A DNA stretch of 64,000 bases from a bacterium (GCA_024742755.1 JANSXW010000006.1:1-64000), one strand, 5' to 3'. Counted from the first letter of the stretch, positions 23,621 through 33,946 are shown. The notes: a model not told the origin generated them from the letters alone. Numbers and translations are program-made.

Positions 23621-26600
23621 ATGAGCATGCATAAACGCCTACTCGTATTTTTTGCCCTTTTTACGGCTGCCGTTGCCGGCCAGGCCCAAAATTTCCTTAT
23701 GGGAGAGTCGCCCCTGATCAACTCCTGTGACGGGCTGTTCCTGGACACCGGCGGCAACATGAATGGTTATGGCCCTAATGAAGACCTCGAAATGACTTTC
23801 TGCCCAACGGGCGCTGGCGAAAATATTCAGCTGACCTTTCCGGGGATGAATATACAGCCCGGTGACCTGCTGTGCTTTTATGATGGAGAGGATACCAGTG
23901 CTCCACAGCTGGCCTGTTCGAATGAACTTACTTACGGAAACGGCATCATCATTCAGGCCACAGCGGCCAACCCCTCAGGCTGCGTAACGGTAACCTTCAC
24001 CTCTGATGCAACCGGCGAAGATGCAGGCTGGAGTGCCAATATTGAATGTATTCAGGATTGCCAGACGATCCTTTCCACCATCGCTTTTTCTGACCCTCCG
24101 ATCGTCCCGGCTGATACCGGCTATATTGATATCTGCCCCGGAGACCGGGTCTCCTTTGAAGGCGCGGGCATTTATCCACAAAACAACCTGGACTACCCGC
24201 AGTCCGATCTGACCTCCACCTTTTTATGGAACTTCGGAGACGGTTCTGAAGCGGTTGGCCCTAACGTCTCCCACGAGTACACCGAACCGGGCGGGTATAC
24301 CGTACAGCTGACCATCACGGATACAGAGAGCTGTACCAGTACCAACTTTATTTCGCAGCGGGTACGGGTATCGACTTACCCTGAATACAACTTTGGCGAC
24401 GCATTGCTCCCTGGCTGCGTAGGGGATACCATCAGCCTGGTTGGAACCGTGGATAGCATGTTTAATGGTGTGGATGTTGCCGCCTCTACGGTGGAAGGCA
24501 GCTTTCAGCAAGGGGGCAGCCGTTCTGACACCCTGCTCCTACCCGATGGCAATGGCACGAGCTATTTCTCCTCGGTGGGCCTGAACCAGTTCCCGCCGGG
24601 CGCTACCCTGACCAATTCCGACCTGCTTTCCAGCGTATGCCTGATTATGGAACACTCCTACGGCGGCGACCTGGACATTGAGCTGATTTGCCCCAACGGG
24701 CAGTCTGTTTTCATCCTGGATTATGGCGCCTCCTCCGTCGGTTCCACCAACTTCGGCGAGCCCTTTGCCACAGGAGGCGTGGACAGTCAATCCGGTGATC
24801 TGACACCCGGCGTGCCCTACGAGTACTGCTTCAGCATGACGGGCACCGATTATGGCACGCTCAATGCGGAAGCCGGCGACTACCAATACACCTACACAAC
24901 TGTGCCGAGTGAGAATACCGGTCAGACGTTCTCCTATATGGACTCCTACTTCCCCGAAGGCAGCTACCTGCCCCAACAAGACTTCTCCAACCTCGAGGGC
25001 TGCCCCCTGAATGGCGAATGGACCATCCGGGTGCAGGACAACCTCTCGCAGGACAATGGCTGGCTCTTCCAGTGGGGTTTGAATTTTGACCCCAGCCTGT
25101 TTGCCAACCTGGAAACTTTTCAGCCCATCATCACCAACTGGGGCTGGATCGAAACGGACAACATGATTTTTTACAGCCAGGATTCTATTTCCGCTATACC
25201 GCAAAATGCGGGCACCTCCAGCTACACCTTTACGGTGGAAAATGACTTTGGCTGCACTTTCGACACTACCGTCAATATACAGGCGCTGCCCGTTACGCAC
25301 CCGGACTGCTATAGCTGTGGATTCTCGGACAGCCCGCTCACCGATACCGTTATTTGCGAAGGCGAAAGCGTGGCGTTCGATGCTACTTCGCCACTTGCCG
25401 GCATGGTGCCTATAACGTTTGAGCAGATCCCTCAAATTCCTTTCGGTGCAGCCAACTATCCCAACAATAATCCTTACGAATCGGTCATCAGTGTCAACAG
25501 CATCAACCCGCTGGTATTAACGGACCCCACTACACAGATCGAGTCCGTATGCGTCAATATTGAAACCAACTGGAACGGGGACATCAACCTTTTCCTGGAA
25601 TCGCCGACCGGGCAGACCCTTGAGCTGAGTACCGGCAACGGTGGTGGCTCCGACAACTATACCAATACCTGCTTTACCCCTGCGGCAGCCACTCCAATCA
25701 ATGCCGGGACGGGCCCCTTTACCGGCGATTTTCAGCCCGAAGGGAACTGGGCAGACCTTACCGGCAGTAATATCAATGGCAACTGGATCCTCCGGGCTTC
25801 TGATGCCTTTGCGCCAAATGACGTTGGCGAATTCACTTCCTGGTCCATCACCTTCAACAACAATAACGAGGTGACCTACAGCTGGGAAGGAGACAACTTG
25901 TCCTGTTCAGATTGTCCGGACCCGGTTGCCACCCCAACGATGACCACGAGCTATATTGTGGAGACCAATGACAGCTACGGTTGCACAGATATGGATACGG
26001 TATTGGTCGGCGTGGTTTCGGATATCCCGGCCCCACAAGTGAGCTGTGTGGTTACCGGGCCTGGCGTACTGCAATTTGACTGGACAGCGGTGGGTGACTT
26101 CACACAATACGAAATCCGGGCGACGATCAACGGCGTTACCGGCAACTGGGAGGGCCCCGTAACGGGCACATCCTATGAGCTCACCGGCCTCAACAACAGC
26201 GACAACGTGACTTTTGAGGTGCGCGTTTTCACCGGAGGGGCACAGCTGGATTGCGAAATTGCCGTAGGCGAAACGGTTTGCTCTATCGCCCTTTGCACCC
26301 TTAGCGGAACAGCAGATGCCCTGACCGACCCCACCTGCTTTGGGGCTGCTGATGGCAGTGCGACGATTACCACGCAGGGGGGCACCGCACCGCTTACATT
26401 CAGCCTTGATGGGGGCACCCCACAGTCAGCCCCTACCTTCACCGGGCTGAGCGCAGGCAATTATCAGGTCATCCTCAATGATGCCAATGGCTGCGCCGAC
26501 ACCCTTCAATTTGGGCTCAATGAACCGGATACACTCACGGTCAGTACTCAAATCACAACAACCATTGACTGCCACAGCGGCGCTACCGGTGCAATTTCGG

Positions 26601-29149
26601 CAACAGCCAACGGCGGCAATGGCGGCTACAGCTACGACTGGGGAGATCCCGCCATAGGAGATACGCCAACGCCAGACGGGCTTACCGCCGGCACTTACAT
26701 CCTGCAGGTCTCTGATGCACTCGGGTGCACGGCTACTGACACCGTTACGATTAGCCAACCGGATTCCATCGTCATCCAGCTCGCGCCACAGGCTGCCAGT
26801 TGTGCAGAGGCTGAAGATGGTGCCCTGCAAAGTGTAGTGACGGGAGGCGTACAACCTTATGGCTACTCCTGGAGCAACATGGCCACAACCCCCGAAATTG
26901 ACAACTTACAGGCAGGCAATTACTGCCTGACCATCACCGATGGCAATGGGTGCGAACAGGTCGCCTGTGCAGAGGTCACAGCGCCGCCTGCATTGGTCAT
27001 CGATTCCCTGACTTTCGCTCCGCCTCTCTGCAACGGAGGAGATAACGGATCCGCTACCGTTTTTGTCAGCGGCGGGACCGGGGACTACACCTACAACTGG
27101 AGCGACAACCTTGCTCAAAGCAGCGCCACCGCGAACATGCTCAGCGCACAAACCTATACCGTGAGCGTAACGGATGACAACAACTGCATGACGGAACAAT
27201 CTGTTACGCTCACCGAGCCGGAACCGCTCAGCGTAACCTTCGAAACACAGGATGCCAGCTGCAACGGTGGATCCGATGGCTCAGCCACAGCATTGCCGGA
27301 AGGCGGCACTGCTCCTTATTCTTTCAGCTGGAGCAATGGGCAGAATACCGCAACGGCTGACGGATTAGAAGCCGGAACGGTACAGGTAACCCTCACCGAT
27401 GGCAATGGCTGTACCCTTGAGTCTTCCACCACCCTTGAAGAACCCGCAGAAGCGGTAACCCTTGAGGTCATGCAAACTCAACAGGGCTGTTTTGGCGAGC
27501 AGGACAACCAGGCAACAGCGACCGGCTTCGGCGGCACCGGCGGCTTTACATACAGCTGGAGTAACGGCCAGAATACCGCAACGGCAACCGGATTGGACAC
27601 CATTCCCTATACTGTAACGGTTACAGACGACAGCGGGTGTACGGCGGTGGATACCATCCTTCCCGCAGACCTTGAAGAAATTTCCTTCCTAATCATCACC
27701 AATCCACCTTCCTGCAACGGGGAAGTCGACGGGCGGCTGGGCATCAACCTAATCACCGGCGGCAACGGCCAGACCTTTGAAGACTACACCATCACCTGGA
27801 GCACAGGGGATACCGGCCCGATTACGGATGGCCTGGTTGGCGGGCAGACCTATTCGGTTACGGTTTCAGATGGACAGGGGTGCGAGCGCATAAGAGAGCG
27901 CTTCCTGCCTGAACCACCGCCAATCACGGTGGAAGTCGCTACCGACAGCGTAAGCTGCAGCGGTGGCATGGATGGCACCGCTACTGCAGTGGAAGTAACC
28001 GGGGATGCCCCACCGTTCACTTACGAGTGGAGCAACGGGCAAACCACTGAAACCGCTACAGGCCTGGCTGCAGGTACTTATACACTTACGGTCAATGACC
28101 AAAACGGTTGTGCTGGTATTGCCGAAGTCCGCATTACAGAGCCCGCCGCCCTTGAAGCAACGCTGCAGGGAGAGGATATTGATTGTTTTGGAAACCTCAA
28201 CGGTACACTGACGGCCCTGCCATCCGGAGGTACGCCGGGTTATGCCTTCAGCTGGTCCAACGGGCAAAACAGCAGCACCGCAACCGGCCTGGGGGCAGGT
28301 TCCTACACCGTCACCCTCACTGATGCTAATGCCTGTGAGATCGTTTTAACCGATAGTGTGGATGCTCCGGAACCACTGATGGTGGACCTGACTGCCCAGA
28401 ATCCAATTTGCTTTGATGATGCAAACGGCAGCATTCAGGTCAATGCCACCGGCGGGACACCGCCCTACCGGTACAGCCTCGACAATAATTTCTTCTCCGG
28501 CTCCAGCATGCTGATTGGGCTTGAAGCAGACGACTATATCGTTTATGTACGGGACAACAACGGCTGTATCAGCAGTGAAAACATTTCCATCAGCAATCCG
28601 CCAGCACTCAAGATTGACGCCGGGCCTGAGAGCTACACCATCACCCTGGGAGATAGCATACGGATTTACGGCACAAGTGAGAATGCCGCAGGCAACGTTC
28701 GTTTCACCTGGATTCCACCCTATGAAGGCACCCTGAGCTGCACCGACTGTTTCAACCCGGTCGCTTCACCAGAATTCTCTATTCTGTACGAGCTGGTTGG
28801 CGTAGACTCCCTGGGCTGCACGGATAGCGATCAGCTGCGTATTTATGTAGAAAAACCCAGGATCGTGGAAGTCCCCACCGGCTTTACGCCCAACGGCGAC
28901 AACACTAATGACCGCCTCATCGTCCACGGGCAGGAAGGCACTTTTGTGGAAACCTTCCGGGTGTACGACCGCTGGGGCGAGCTCGTCTTCGAAAGCAGTG
29001 AGTTTGAAGTCAACTCCGAAGCCAACGGCTGGGACGGCAACTACCGCGGGAAACCACTTATGCCCGGTGTGTACATCTGGCAGGTCATTGTCACCTATCC
29101 GGATGGGCGGGAAGAAGCCCTGGAAGGACAGACCACTTTAATCCGATAA
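23621..29149 (+). CDS. SprB-repeat surface protein with T9SS type B sorting domain (1842 aa)
   Basis: A signal peptide (1-22, AGQAQ) is followed by a CUB-like domain (about 23-145), a PKD domain (about 155-250, TFLWNFGDGSEAVG), and two proprotein-convertase P-like domains (about 290-495 and 600-750). A fibronectin-like module follows (about 800-890). Residues about 893-1660 hold ten SprB repeats of roughly 75 residues, each opening with a Cys-containing pattern like SCNGGSDGSATA. The final 90 residues are the gliding-motility-associated type B sorting domain (FTPNGDNTNDRL, YDRWGELVFES, NGWDGNYRGK, PGVYIW). It is exported by type IX secretion and probably acts as a cell-surface adhesin. The SprF/PorP gene directly downstream is its usual partner. 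Confidence 0.95.
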   Translation: MSMHKRLLVFFALFTAAVAGQAQNFLMGESPLINSCDGLFLDTGGNMNGYGPNEDLEMTFCPTGAGENIQLTFPGMNIQPGDLLCFYDGEDTSAPQLACSNELTYGNGIIIQATAANPSGCVTVTFTSDATGEDAGWSANIECIQDCQTILSTIAFSDPPIVPADTGYIDICPGDRVSFEGAGIYPQNNLDYPQSDLTSTFLWNFGDGSEAVGPNVSHEYTEPGGYTVQLTITDTESCTSTNFISQRVRVSTYPEYNFGDALLPGCVGDTISLVGTVDSMFNGVDVAASTVEGSFQQGGSRSDTLLLPDGNGTSYFSSVGLNQFPPGATLTNSDLLSSVCLIMEHSYGGDLDIELICPNGQSVFILDYGASSVGSTNFGEPFATGGVDSQSGDLTPGVPYEYCFSMTGTDYGTLNAEAGDYQYTYTTVPSENTGQTFSYMDSYFPEGSYLPQQDFSNLEGCPLNGEWTIRVQDNLSQDNGWLFQWGLNFDPSLFANLETFQPIITNWGWIETDNMIFYSQDSISAIPQNAGTSSYTFTVENDFGCTFDTTVNIQALPVTHPDCYSCGFSDSPLTDTVICEGESVAFDATSPLAGMVPITFEQIPQIPFGAANYPNNNPYESVISVNSINPLVLTDPTTQIESVCVNIETNWNGDINLFLESPTGQTLELSTGNGGGSDNYTNTCFTPAAATPINAGTGPFTGDFQPEGNWADLTGSNINGNWILRASDAFAPNDVGEFTSWSITFNNNNEVTYSWEGDNLSCSDCPDPVATPTMTTSYIVETNDSYGCTDMDTVLVGVVSDIPAPQVSCVVTGPGVLQFDWTAVGDFTQYEIRATINGVTGNWEGPVTGTSYELTGLNNSDNVTFEVRVFTGGAQLDCEIAVGETVCSIALCTLSGTADALTDPTCFGAADGSATITTQGGTAPLTFSLDGGTPQSAPTFTGLSAGNYQVILNDANGCADTLQFGLNEPDTLTVSTQITTTIDCHSGATGAISATANGGNGGYSYDWGDPAIGDTPTPDGLTAGTYILQVSDALGCTATDTVTISQPDSIVIQLAPQAASCAEAEDGALQSVVTGGVQPYGYSWSNMATTPEIDNLQAGNYCLTITDGNGCEQVACAEVTAPPALVIDSLTFAPPLCNGGDNGSATVFVSGGTGDYTYNWSDNLAQSSATANMLSAQTYTVSVTDDNNCMTEQSVTLTEPEPLSVTFETQDASCNGGSDGSATALPEGGTAPYSFSWSNGQNTATADGLEAGTVQVTLTDGNGCTLESSTTLEEPAEAVTLEVMQTQQGCFGEQDNQATATGFGGTGGFTYSWSNGQNTATATGLDTIPYTVTVTDDSGCTAVDTILPADLEEISFLIITNPPSCNGEVDGRLGINLITGGNGQTFEDYTITWSTGDTGPITDGLVGGQTYSVTVSDGQGCERIRERFLPEPPPITVEVATDSVSCSGGMDGTATAVEVTGDAPPFTYEWSNGQTTETATGLAAGTYTLTVNDQNGCAGIAEVRITEPAALEATLQGEDIDCFGNLNGTLTALPSGGTPGYAFSWSNGQNSSTATGLGAGSYTVTLTDANACEIVLTDSVDAPEPLMVDLTAQNPICFDDANGSIQVNATGGTPPYRYSLDNNFFSGSSMLIGLEADDYIVYVRDNNGCISSENISISNPPALKIDAGPESYTITLGDSIRIYGTSENAAGNVRFTWIPPYEGTLSCTDCFNPVASPEFSILYELVGVDSLGCTDSDQLRIYVEKPRIVEVPTGFTPNGDNTNDRLIVHGQEGTFVETFRVYDRWGELVFESSEFEVNSEANGWDGNYRGKPLMPGVYIWQVIVTYPDGREEALEGQTTLIR

Positions 29150-29191
29150 CAGCACCCGATTTTGACACACTCAAACCGAAAAAAGCAGACT

Positions 29192-30241
29192 ATGCGTTAT
29201 ATCTACACCATGCTATTGTTTCTGGGCACCCTGTCAGCCCTGCAGGCACAGGACCCCAGGCTGTCTCAATTCTACGCGGCTCCTCTTGAAATGAATCCCG
29301 CTATGATCGGGGTTTTTGAAGGGCGCATGCGCTTTGTGGCCAACTACCGGGATCTTTATCCTGCCATTTTGGATAACAACCCCTACCGTACCCTGGCCGC
29401 CAGTTTTGACATGCGCTTCCGGGTGCAGAACGATGACTACTTCGGGCTGGGTATCAGTGCCATGCGCGATGAAGTAGGGCTGGCGAATTTTAACCGGACC
29501 AAGGCCAATATCGGCGGTTCTTTTCTCAAGCAGCTCGGCGGCTCCGGCTACCGGCCTTATACGCAGTACCTGGTGGCAGGCGCACAGGTAGGCTTCGGGC
29601 AGCACGGCCTCAACTGGCAGCGGTTGTGGTTCTCCCAGCAATTTGATGCCACCAATGGCTCTATAAATTTCGGAGCCGACAACGGTGAGGGCTTCGGCGA
29701 TGAAATGAGCACGAACATGTACCTTGACTTCAACGCCGGCCTGTTGTGGTTTATCACCTTTGAAGACAATCAGAGCTTTTACATCGGTGGCTCCCTTATG
29801 CACCTCAATGAGCCGAATATCTCCTTTCTGGGAGCGGATGCCACGCCTCTGGATATGCGCTTCGTAGGGCATATGGGCGGAGAGTTCCCTCTAGCCAAAG
29901 GGCTGAGCCTGTTGCCAGCAGCAGCCGTAATGAGTCAGGGCCCTCACCTGAGTGTCATGGCGGGAGCGAACTTCCGGTATACCAACCGCGACTGGCGGGA
30001 AGTGGCGATCCGGGCCGGCGGATGGACGCATTTTTCCAATCAGCTGGACTCTGGTGTGGGCATGGATGCCATCGTAGCCACCACCGTACTTGAAATGGAA
30101 CGCTGGAACATCGGGCTGAGCTACGACATCACCACTTCCGTATTGGCTACCGCTAATAACTCCCGGGGCGCATTCGAGGTCAGCTTTATTTACACGCAGC
30201 CGGCCCGCTGGCGCACGAATGTTACCTGCCCGAAGTTTTAA
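29192..30241 (+). CDS. PorP/SprF family type IX secretion outer-membrane protein
   Basis: This 349-residue protein begins at the ATG at 29192, which gives a signal peptide ending ALQAQ (residue 16). An upstream TTG at 29162 would add charged residues before it. The mature start [20 protein letters not shown] is the hallmark of PorP/SprF. Alternating beta strands then continue to a terminal aromatic strand, consistent with an outer-membrane barrel. SprF-type proteins are needed for surface export or attachment of one type B cargo, and the adjacent SprB-like gene (42 bases upstream) is the obvious client. Confidence 0.93.
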   Translation: MRYIYTMLLFLGTLSALQAQDPRLSQFYAAPLEMNPAMIGVFEGRMRFVANYRDLYPAILDNNPYRTLAASFDMRFRVQNDDYFGLGISAMRDEVGLANFNRTKANIGGSFLKQLGGSGYRPYTQYLVAGAQVGFGQHGLNWQRLWFSQQFDATNGSINFGADNGEGFGDEMSTNMYLDFNAGLLWFITFEDNQSFYIGGSLMHLNEPNISFLGADATPLDMRFVGHMGGEFPLAKGLSLLPAAAVMSQGPHLSVMAGANFRYTNRDWREVAIRAGGWTHFSNQLDSGVGMDAIVATTVLEMERWNIGLSYDITTSVLATANNSRGAFEVSFIYTQPARWRTNVTCPKF

Positions 30242-30288
30242 TTACCGTTGGCGCACCGTACTTTTGGCGTAGATCATTTACGCAACGT

Positions 30289-30870
30289 ATGGAAAGCAAG
30301 GATTACTATGTGCACCCCTCAGCATGGGTGGACGAAGGGGCACAAATCGGTGCAGGCACTAAAATCTGGCACTTTTGCCACCTGATGCCCGGTGCTGTCA
30401 TTGGGGAGGGTTGCAGCCTTGGGCAGAATGTCTTCGTGGCCTCCGGTGTGCAAATTGGCAACCGGGTGAAGGTCCAAAACAACGTCTCGCTGTACGAAGG
30501 CGTCATTTGCGAAGATGAGGTATTCCTGGGGCCATCCATGGTTTTCACCAATGTGATCAATCCGCGGGCTGGCGTGGAGCGCAAGACGGAATACCGGCAG
30601 ACCCTTATCCAAAAAGGCGCTACCATAGGCGCTAATGCCACTTTGCTTTGCGGCCATACCATTGGCACCTATGCTTTTGTGGCGGCCGGCGCAGTCGTGA
30701 CCCGCGATGTACCGGCTTATGCCCTGGTAGCTGGCGTGCCCGCCCGGCAGATCGGCTGGATGAGCGCCCACGGTGAAAAGCTTTCTTTCGGGGAAGGGCA
30801 ACGCGCAGCCTGCCCGGCTACCGGGACCGTCTACCTGAAGGCCGGCGACCGCATCCATCCCCTTTCCTAA
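30289..30870 (+). CDS. Left-handed beta-helix N-acetyltransferase (WbpD/WlbB-like)
   Basis: This 193-residue protein is built of hexapeptide repeats ([LIV]Gxxxx), visible from residue 8 ([22 protein letters not shown]) to about 150 ([13 protein letters not shown]). The combination of [28 protein letters not shown] and [16 protein letters not shown] is typical of the UDP-2-acetamido-3-amino-uronate acetyltransferase branch (WbpD/WlbB). That enzyme acetylates the 3-amino group while making diacetamido-uronic sugars for O-antigen or exopolysaccharide. The following oxidoreductase gene belongs to the same pathway, which supports the call. Confidence 0.85.
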   Translation: MESKDYYVHPSAWVDEGAQIGAGTKIWHFCHLMPGAVIGEGCSLGQNVFVASGVQIGNRVKVQNNVSLYEGVICEDEVFLGPSMVFTNVINPRAGVERKTEYRQTLIQKGATIGANATLLCGHTIGTYAFVAAGAVVTRDVPAYALVAGVPARQIGWMSAHGEKLSFGEGQRAACPATGTVYLKAGDRIHPLS

Positions 30871-30885
30871 TCCAACTGCACAACC

Positions 30886-31854
30886 ATGAAATACAATTTT
30901 GCGCTGATCGGAGCAGCGGGTTACGTTGCCCCCAGGCATATGCAAGCCATACAAGACACCGGAAATGAACTTATTGCGGCACTCGACCGGCATGACTCCG
31001 TTGGAGTGATCGACGCCTACTTCCCGGACGCCGCCTTTTTTGTAGAGTACGAACGCTTCGACCGGCACCTCGAAAAGCTGAAGCGGTCCGGCACGCCCCT
31101 CCACTACCTGAGCGTATGCTCGCCCAACTATCTGCACGATGCCCACATCCGCTTCGGGCTGCGGCACGGGGCCGATGTCATTTGCGAGAAGCCTCTGGTA
31201 CTGAATCCCTGGAACCTTGATGCGCTGGAAGAAATCGCGGCTGAAACCAGCCGGTCTGTATTCAACATCCTGCAGCTGCGCCTCCACCCCAGCGTACAGC
31301 AACTCCGGGAGCGGGTGCAGCAAGCCCCCGGTGGATCCAAGTTTGATGTGGACCTCACTTACATCACCTCCCGTGGCAACTGGTACTACGCCAGCTGGAA
31401 AGGCAGGGAACCTCAATCGGGCGGCATTGCCACCAACATCGGCGTACATTTTTACGATATGCTGCAGTGGATTTTCGGGCCGGTACAGCAGAATACGGTT
31501 CACCTGCATACGCACGACCGGGCAGCGGGCTTTTTGGAATTTGAGCGGGCGCGGGTACGATGGTTCCTAAGCATCAATGCGGACACCCTGCCCGATGGCG
31601 TTAAAGCTGCCGGGGGGCGCACTTTCCGGGCGCTGACTATTGAAGGAGAGGACTTTGAATTCAGTGGAGGATTTACCGATCTGCACACCCAAAGTTATCA
31701 GGCGGTCCTCGACGGCAAAGGCTTTCCGCTAAGCGCTGCCCGGCCTGCCATTGAAATTGTGCACGACATCCGGCATCAGCAACCGCTCGGGCTAAAGGGA
31801 GATTTCCACCCCTTAGCCAAATTGCCGCTGACGCCCCATCCTTTTCAGCATTAA
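30886..31854 (+). CDS. Gfo/Idh/MocA oxidoreductase (WbpB/WlbA-like sugar dehydrogenase)
   Basis: This 322-residue NAD-dependent enzyme has the N-terminal Rossmann domain (IGAAGYVAPRHMQAI, 8-22) and the family motif CEKPLVLNP near residue 104, whose lysine is catalytic. The C-terminal alpha/beta domain contains GGIATNIGVHFYDMLQWIFG near 178. The QSGGIATNIGVHFYD motif and overall length fit UDP-N-acetylglucosaminuronate 3-dehydrogenase. The gene starts 15 bases after the acetyltransferase, so the two form a two-gene unit. The aminotransferase (WbpE-like) expected between these steps is not in the window. Confidence 0.87.
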   Translation: MKYNFALIGAAGYVAPRHMQAIQDTGNELIAALDRHDSVGVIDAYFPDAAFFVEYERFDRHLEKLKRSGTPLHYLSVCSPNYLHDAHIRFGLRHGADVICEKPLVLNPWNLDALEEIAAETSRSVFNILQLRLHPSVQQLRERVQQAPGGSKFDVDLTYITSRGNWYYASWKGREPQSGGIATNIGVHFYDMLQWIFGPVQQNTVHLHTHDRAAGFLEFERARVRWFLSINADTLPDGVKAAGGRTFRALTIEGEDFEFSGGFTDLHTQSYQAVLDGKGFPLSAARPAIEIVHDIRHQQPLGLKGDFHPLAKLPLTPHPFQH

Positions 31855-31858
31855 GGTT

Positions 31859-31866
31859 TACATTTG
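31859..31866 (+). promoter_or_regulatory. Putative -7 element (TACATTTG) before the lipoprotein gene
   Basis: It matches TAnnTTTG 24 bases upstream of the start at 31890. A T-rich patch at 31842-31845 is a poor -33 candidate, with a spacer of only 13 bases. Confidence 0.4.
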
Positions 31867-31889
31867 CGCTACAAACTAACTGAAGCAGC

Positions 31890-32378
31890 ATGAACAAGCT
31901 ACCTTTTTTCCTTTTGCTGGCTCTGATTATTGGTTGTTCGTCAGACCCGCCCTCCTCAGAAAAGACCGCAAAAGCCGACCTGCAGGCTACCCTGCCTGGC
32001 ACCTGGGAGTCCGTCTCTTTGCGCGTAGACATCAATACGGCTAACGGCACCGATACCTCCTACGTTTTTGAAGTCCGGGAGGAAGAATGGATCAGCCGGT
32101 TGGGGGTTAAGCCGGTAAAAACCTACTACAAACTGGACAATAAATACGAGCAGGTCTTCACCAGCCTTACGGATACCATACTGAGCACGAGCCGGGGCAT
32201 GTGGAATGTTTTCGGAGACACGCTCATGATGGTCGAGCCGAATGCGACCTACCACTACGAAGCCGGCATTGAAAATGGCCTGATACGCCTGAAAGCCCGC
32301 CTGGACTGGGACGGAGATGGGGAGGAAGATGACGACTACGTGGGCGTGCACCGGAAAATCAGCTCTGCCACAGAGTGA
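31890..32378 (+). CDS. Small lipoprotein, lipocalin-like (162 aa)
   Basis: The N-terminus MNKLPFFLLLALIIGC gives a lipobox IIGC with the lipidated Cys at residue 16, followed by SSDPPSSE. The mature part is a single beta-rich domain that opens with the lipocalin-like GTWESVSLRV motif near residue 37, and ends with a DWDGDGEEDDDY acidic stretch near 137. Such domains are common as surface or periplasmic lipoproteins in Bacteroidota and have no known function. It is followed by an OmpA lipoprotein gene 74 bases downstream. Confidence 0.78.
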   Translation: MNKLPFFLLLALIIGCSSDPPSSEKTAKADLQATLPGTWESVSLRVDINTANGTDTSYVFEVREEEWISRLGVKPVKTYYKLDNKYEQVFTSLTDTILSTSRGMWNVFGDTLMMVEPNATYHYEAGIENGLIRLKARLDWDGDGEEDDDYVGVHRKISSATE

Positions 32379-32452
32379 TAAGTTGCAGCTGGATATACTA
32401 AACGGAGGGTCAATTCAGTTCTTTCCCCATCTACAATTAATGCTAAAACAGG

Positions 32453-33244
32453 ATGAAACAAACAACCCTCTTCGCTTTACTAACCATCACCCTCTTCACG
32501 TTTTCGGCCTGCAACAAGAGCAAAGTTGAAAGCCTGGAGCGGCAGGTCAATGAAAAAGAGAAGCAAATCCAGCAGTTGGAAGACCAGGTTGAGCACCTGC
32601 AGTTTACCAACTCCAGCCTGCTTGACCGCATGTCCGACTTGTCCATTGTGAGCAAGGAAGGCGCTACGAGTATCCGGGAGTCCCTGGAGAATATCAACCA
32701 GCAGTACCAGTTTATAGAGGACCTGACGACCAAAATGCAGGAAAAGGATTCCCTCAACCTGGCACTGGTGCTCAACCTCAAACGCTCCCTTTCTGACCTG
32801 AACGACGATGATGTGAAGGTGGAAGTCCGGGGCGGTGTAGTGCACGTCTCGATTTCAGACCAGCTTTTATTCCAGTCTGGCAGCTCAAAAATCACCGCTG
32901 AAGCAAATGAAGTGTTGGGCAAAGTGGCCATGGTGGTCAGCGACCACAGCGACCTCAACCTGATGGTGGAAGGCCATACCGATAACGTACCGATTTCCAA
33001 CAGCTGCATCAAAGACAACTGGGACCTGAGCGTAAAACGCGCTACGGCAGTGGTGAGAGCATTGGAGGAGGAGCACTACGTAGACCCCACCCGGATGATC
33101 GCTGCCGGGCGGGCGGACAAATTGCCTAAAGCAGATAACGACTCCGAAACCGGGCGCAGCCTTAACCGGCGTACTGAAATTGTGATTATGCCGCGCCTTG
33201 ATCAGTTCTTCCAACTGCTGGAACCTCCGGTGGTAGCGAATTAA
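32453..33244 (+). CDS. OmpA-family peptidoglycan-binding lipoprotein with coiled coil
   Basis: This 263-residue protein has a lipoprotein signal ending TFSAC (Cys at residue 20) and a coiled coil of about 60 residues (28-90, heptads rich in L, E, Q and K). The OmpA/MotB domain (about 135-250) shows LLFQSGSSKIT, VEGHTDNVPI, the NWDLSVKRATAVV pattern and GRSLNRRTEIVIMP, which bind diaminopimelate of peptidoglycan. It probably tethers the outer membrane to the cell wall. The gene is convergent with the NUDIX hydrolase, with a hairpin between the two stops. Confidence 0.92.
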   Translation: MKQTTLFALLTITLFTFSACNKSKVESLERQVNEKEKQIQQLEDQVEHLQFTNSSLLDRMSDLSIVSKEGATSIRESLENINQQYQFIEDLTTKMQEKDSLNLALVLNLKRSLSDLNDDDVKVEVRGGVVHVSISDQLLFQSGSSKITAEANEVLGKVAMVVSDHSDLNLMVEGHTDNVPISNSCIKDNWDLSVKRATAVVRALEEEHYVDPTRMIAAGRADKLPKADNDSETGRSLNRRTEIVIMPRLDQFFQLLEPPVVAN

Positions 33245-33258
33245 TGGCGCGCAAGTGA

Positions 33259-33289
33259 GCGTTTGGTCTCTTGCTTAGGGGCCAAACGC
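33259..33289. terminator. Hairpin between convergent OmpA and NUDIX genes
   Basis: GCGTTTGG (33259-33266) pairs exactly with 33282-33289 around a 15-base loop. It sits between two convergent stops and may end both transcripts. There is no T tract directly after it on the plus strand. Confidence 0.45.
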
Positions 33290-33305
33290 CTGCAAGATTT
33301 GGAGC

Positions 33306-33734
33306 CTATTTTTTAAGGTACTCAGAGTACAACTGCCCATGGCGATAGGCGTCCATAACGTGGCGTACCGTGGAAGTCAGGTTCTTGGGCAGGTCTTCCA
33401 GGTAAAACCACTCTGCTTCCCTGAACTTGTGCGTTTCCTTAGCCTTTAGTTCGCCCTCCCACCGGTAGGCTTTAAAGTAAAAAACGATGCGGTGCTCCTC
33501 GCCATTCACTTTGTGCAGCAAGTGGGCCAGTTCAAGATCTTCCTCCCGCAGGATGATGCCTGCCTCTTCAAAACTCTCCCGGATGAGCGCCTGCCGGGCA
33601 AACTCCCTGGATTCCACCGTGCCGCCCACGAGTGTGTAATTGCCCCCGTTAGGCTTCGTCTGTTTGAGCAACAGGATACGGCCGCGATGGTAAAGAATCA
33701 ATCTGGCTTTAAAAGAAATCTGTGTATCTGCCAT
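33306..33734 (-). CDS. NUDIX hydrolase
   Basis: This protein has 142 residues when started at ATG 33734 (MADTQISFKARLIL); a longer reading to 33776 adds residues that do not belong to the fold. The Nudix box runs from GGTVESREFARQALI to RESFEEAGI, near residues 35-58, with the metal-binding REXXEE glutamates intact. Such enzymes hydrolyse nucleoside diphosphates linked to another moiety; the substrate is not predictable. It is cytoplasmic and monocistronic. Confidence 0.92.
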   Translation of the reverse strand: MADTQISFKARLILYHRGRILLLKQTKPNGGNYTLVGGTVESREFARQALIRESFEEAGIILREEDLELAHLLHKVNGEEHRIVFYFKAYRWEGELKAKETHKFREAEWFYLEDLPKNLTSTVRHVMDAYRHGQLYSEYLKK

Positions 33735-33946
33735 AAAGTTAAATGGGTGTTTAATGCCGTTCTGCCAATACTGCACCGGCAGCGCGTACTGTGAGCATAA
33801 ACAGCAAGATACGTCAAAAACGGCTTTTGTTTCTGATTGTTGACTTTTTTCATTTCAAGAAGATTACTTTGGTCATTGCGTTTTAAATAGTTTTCCGCCC
33901 ACAGAAGAAATAGAAAAGCAGCGCTTTCCTGCGGCAAAAAAATTAT

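Noticed and set aside
30319-31515. 398-residue minus-strand frame opposite the WbpD/WbpB-like genes
   Set aside because: It spans two well-supported plus-strand genes and their gap, with no domain of its own.
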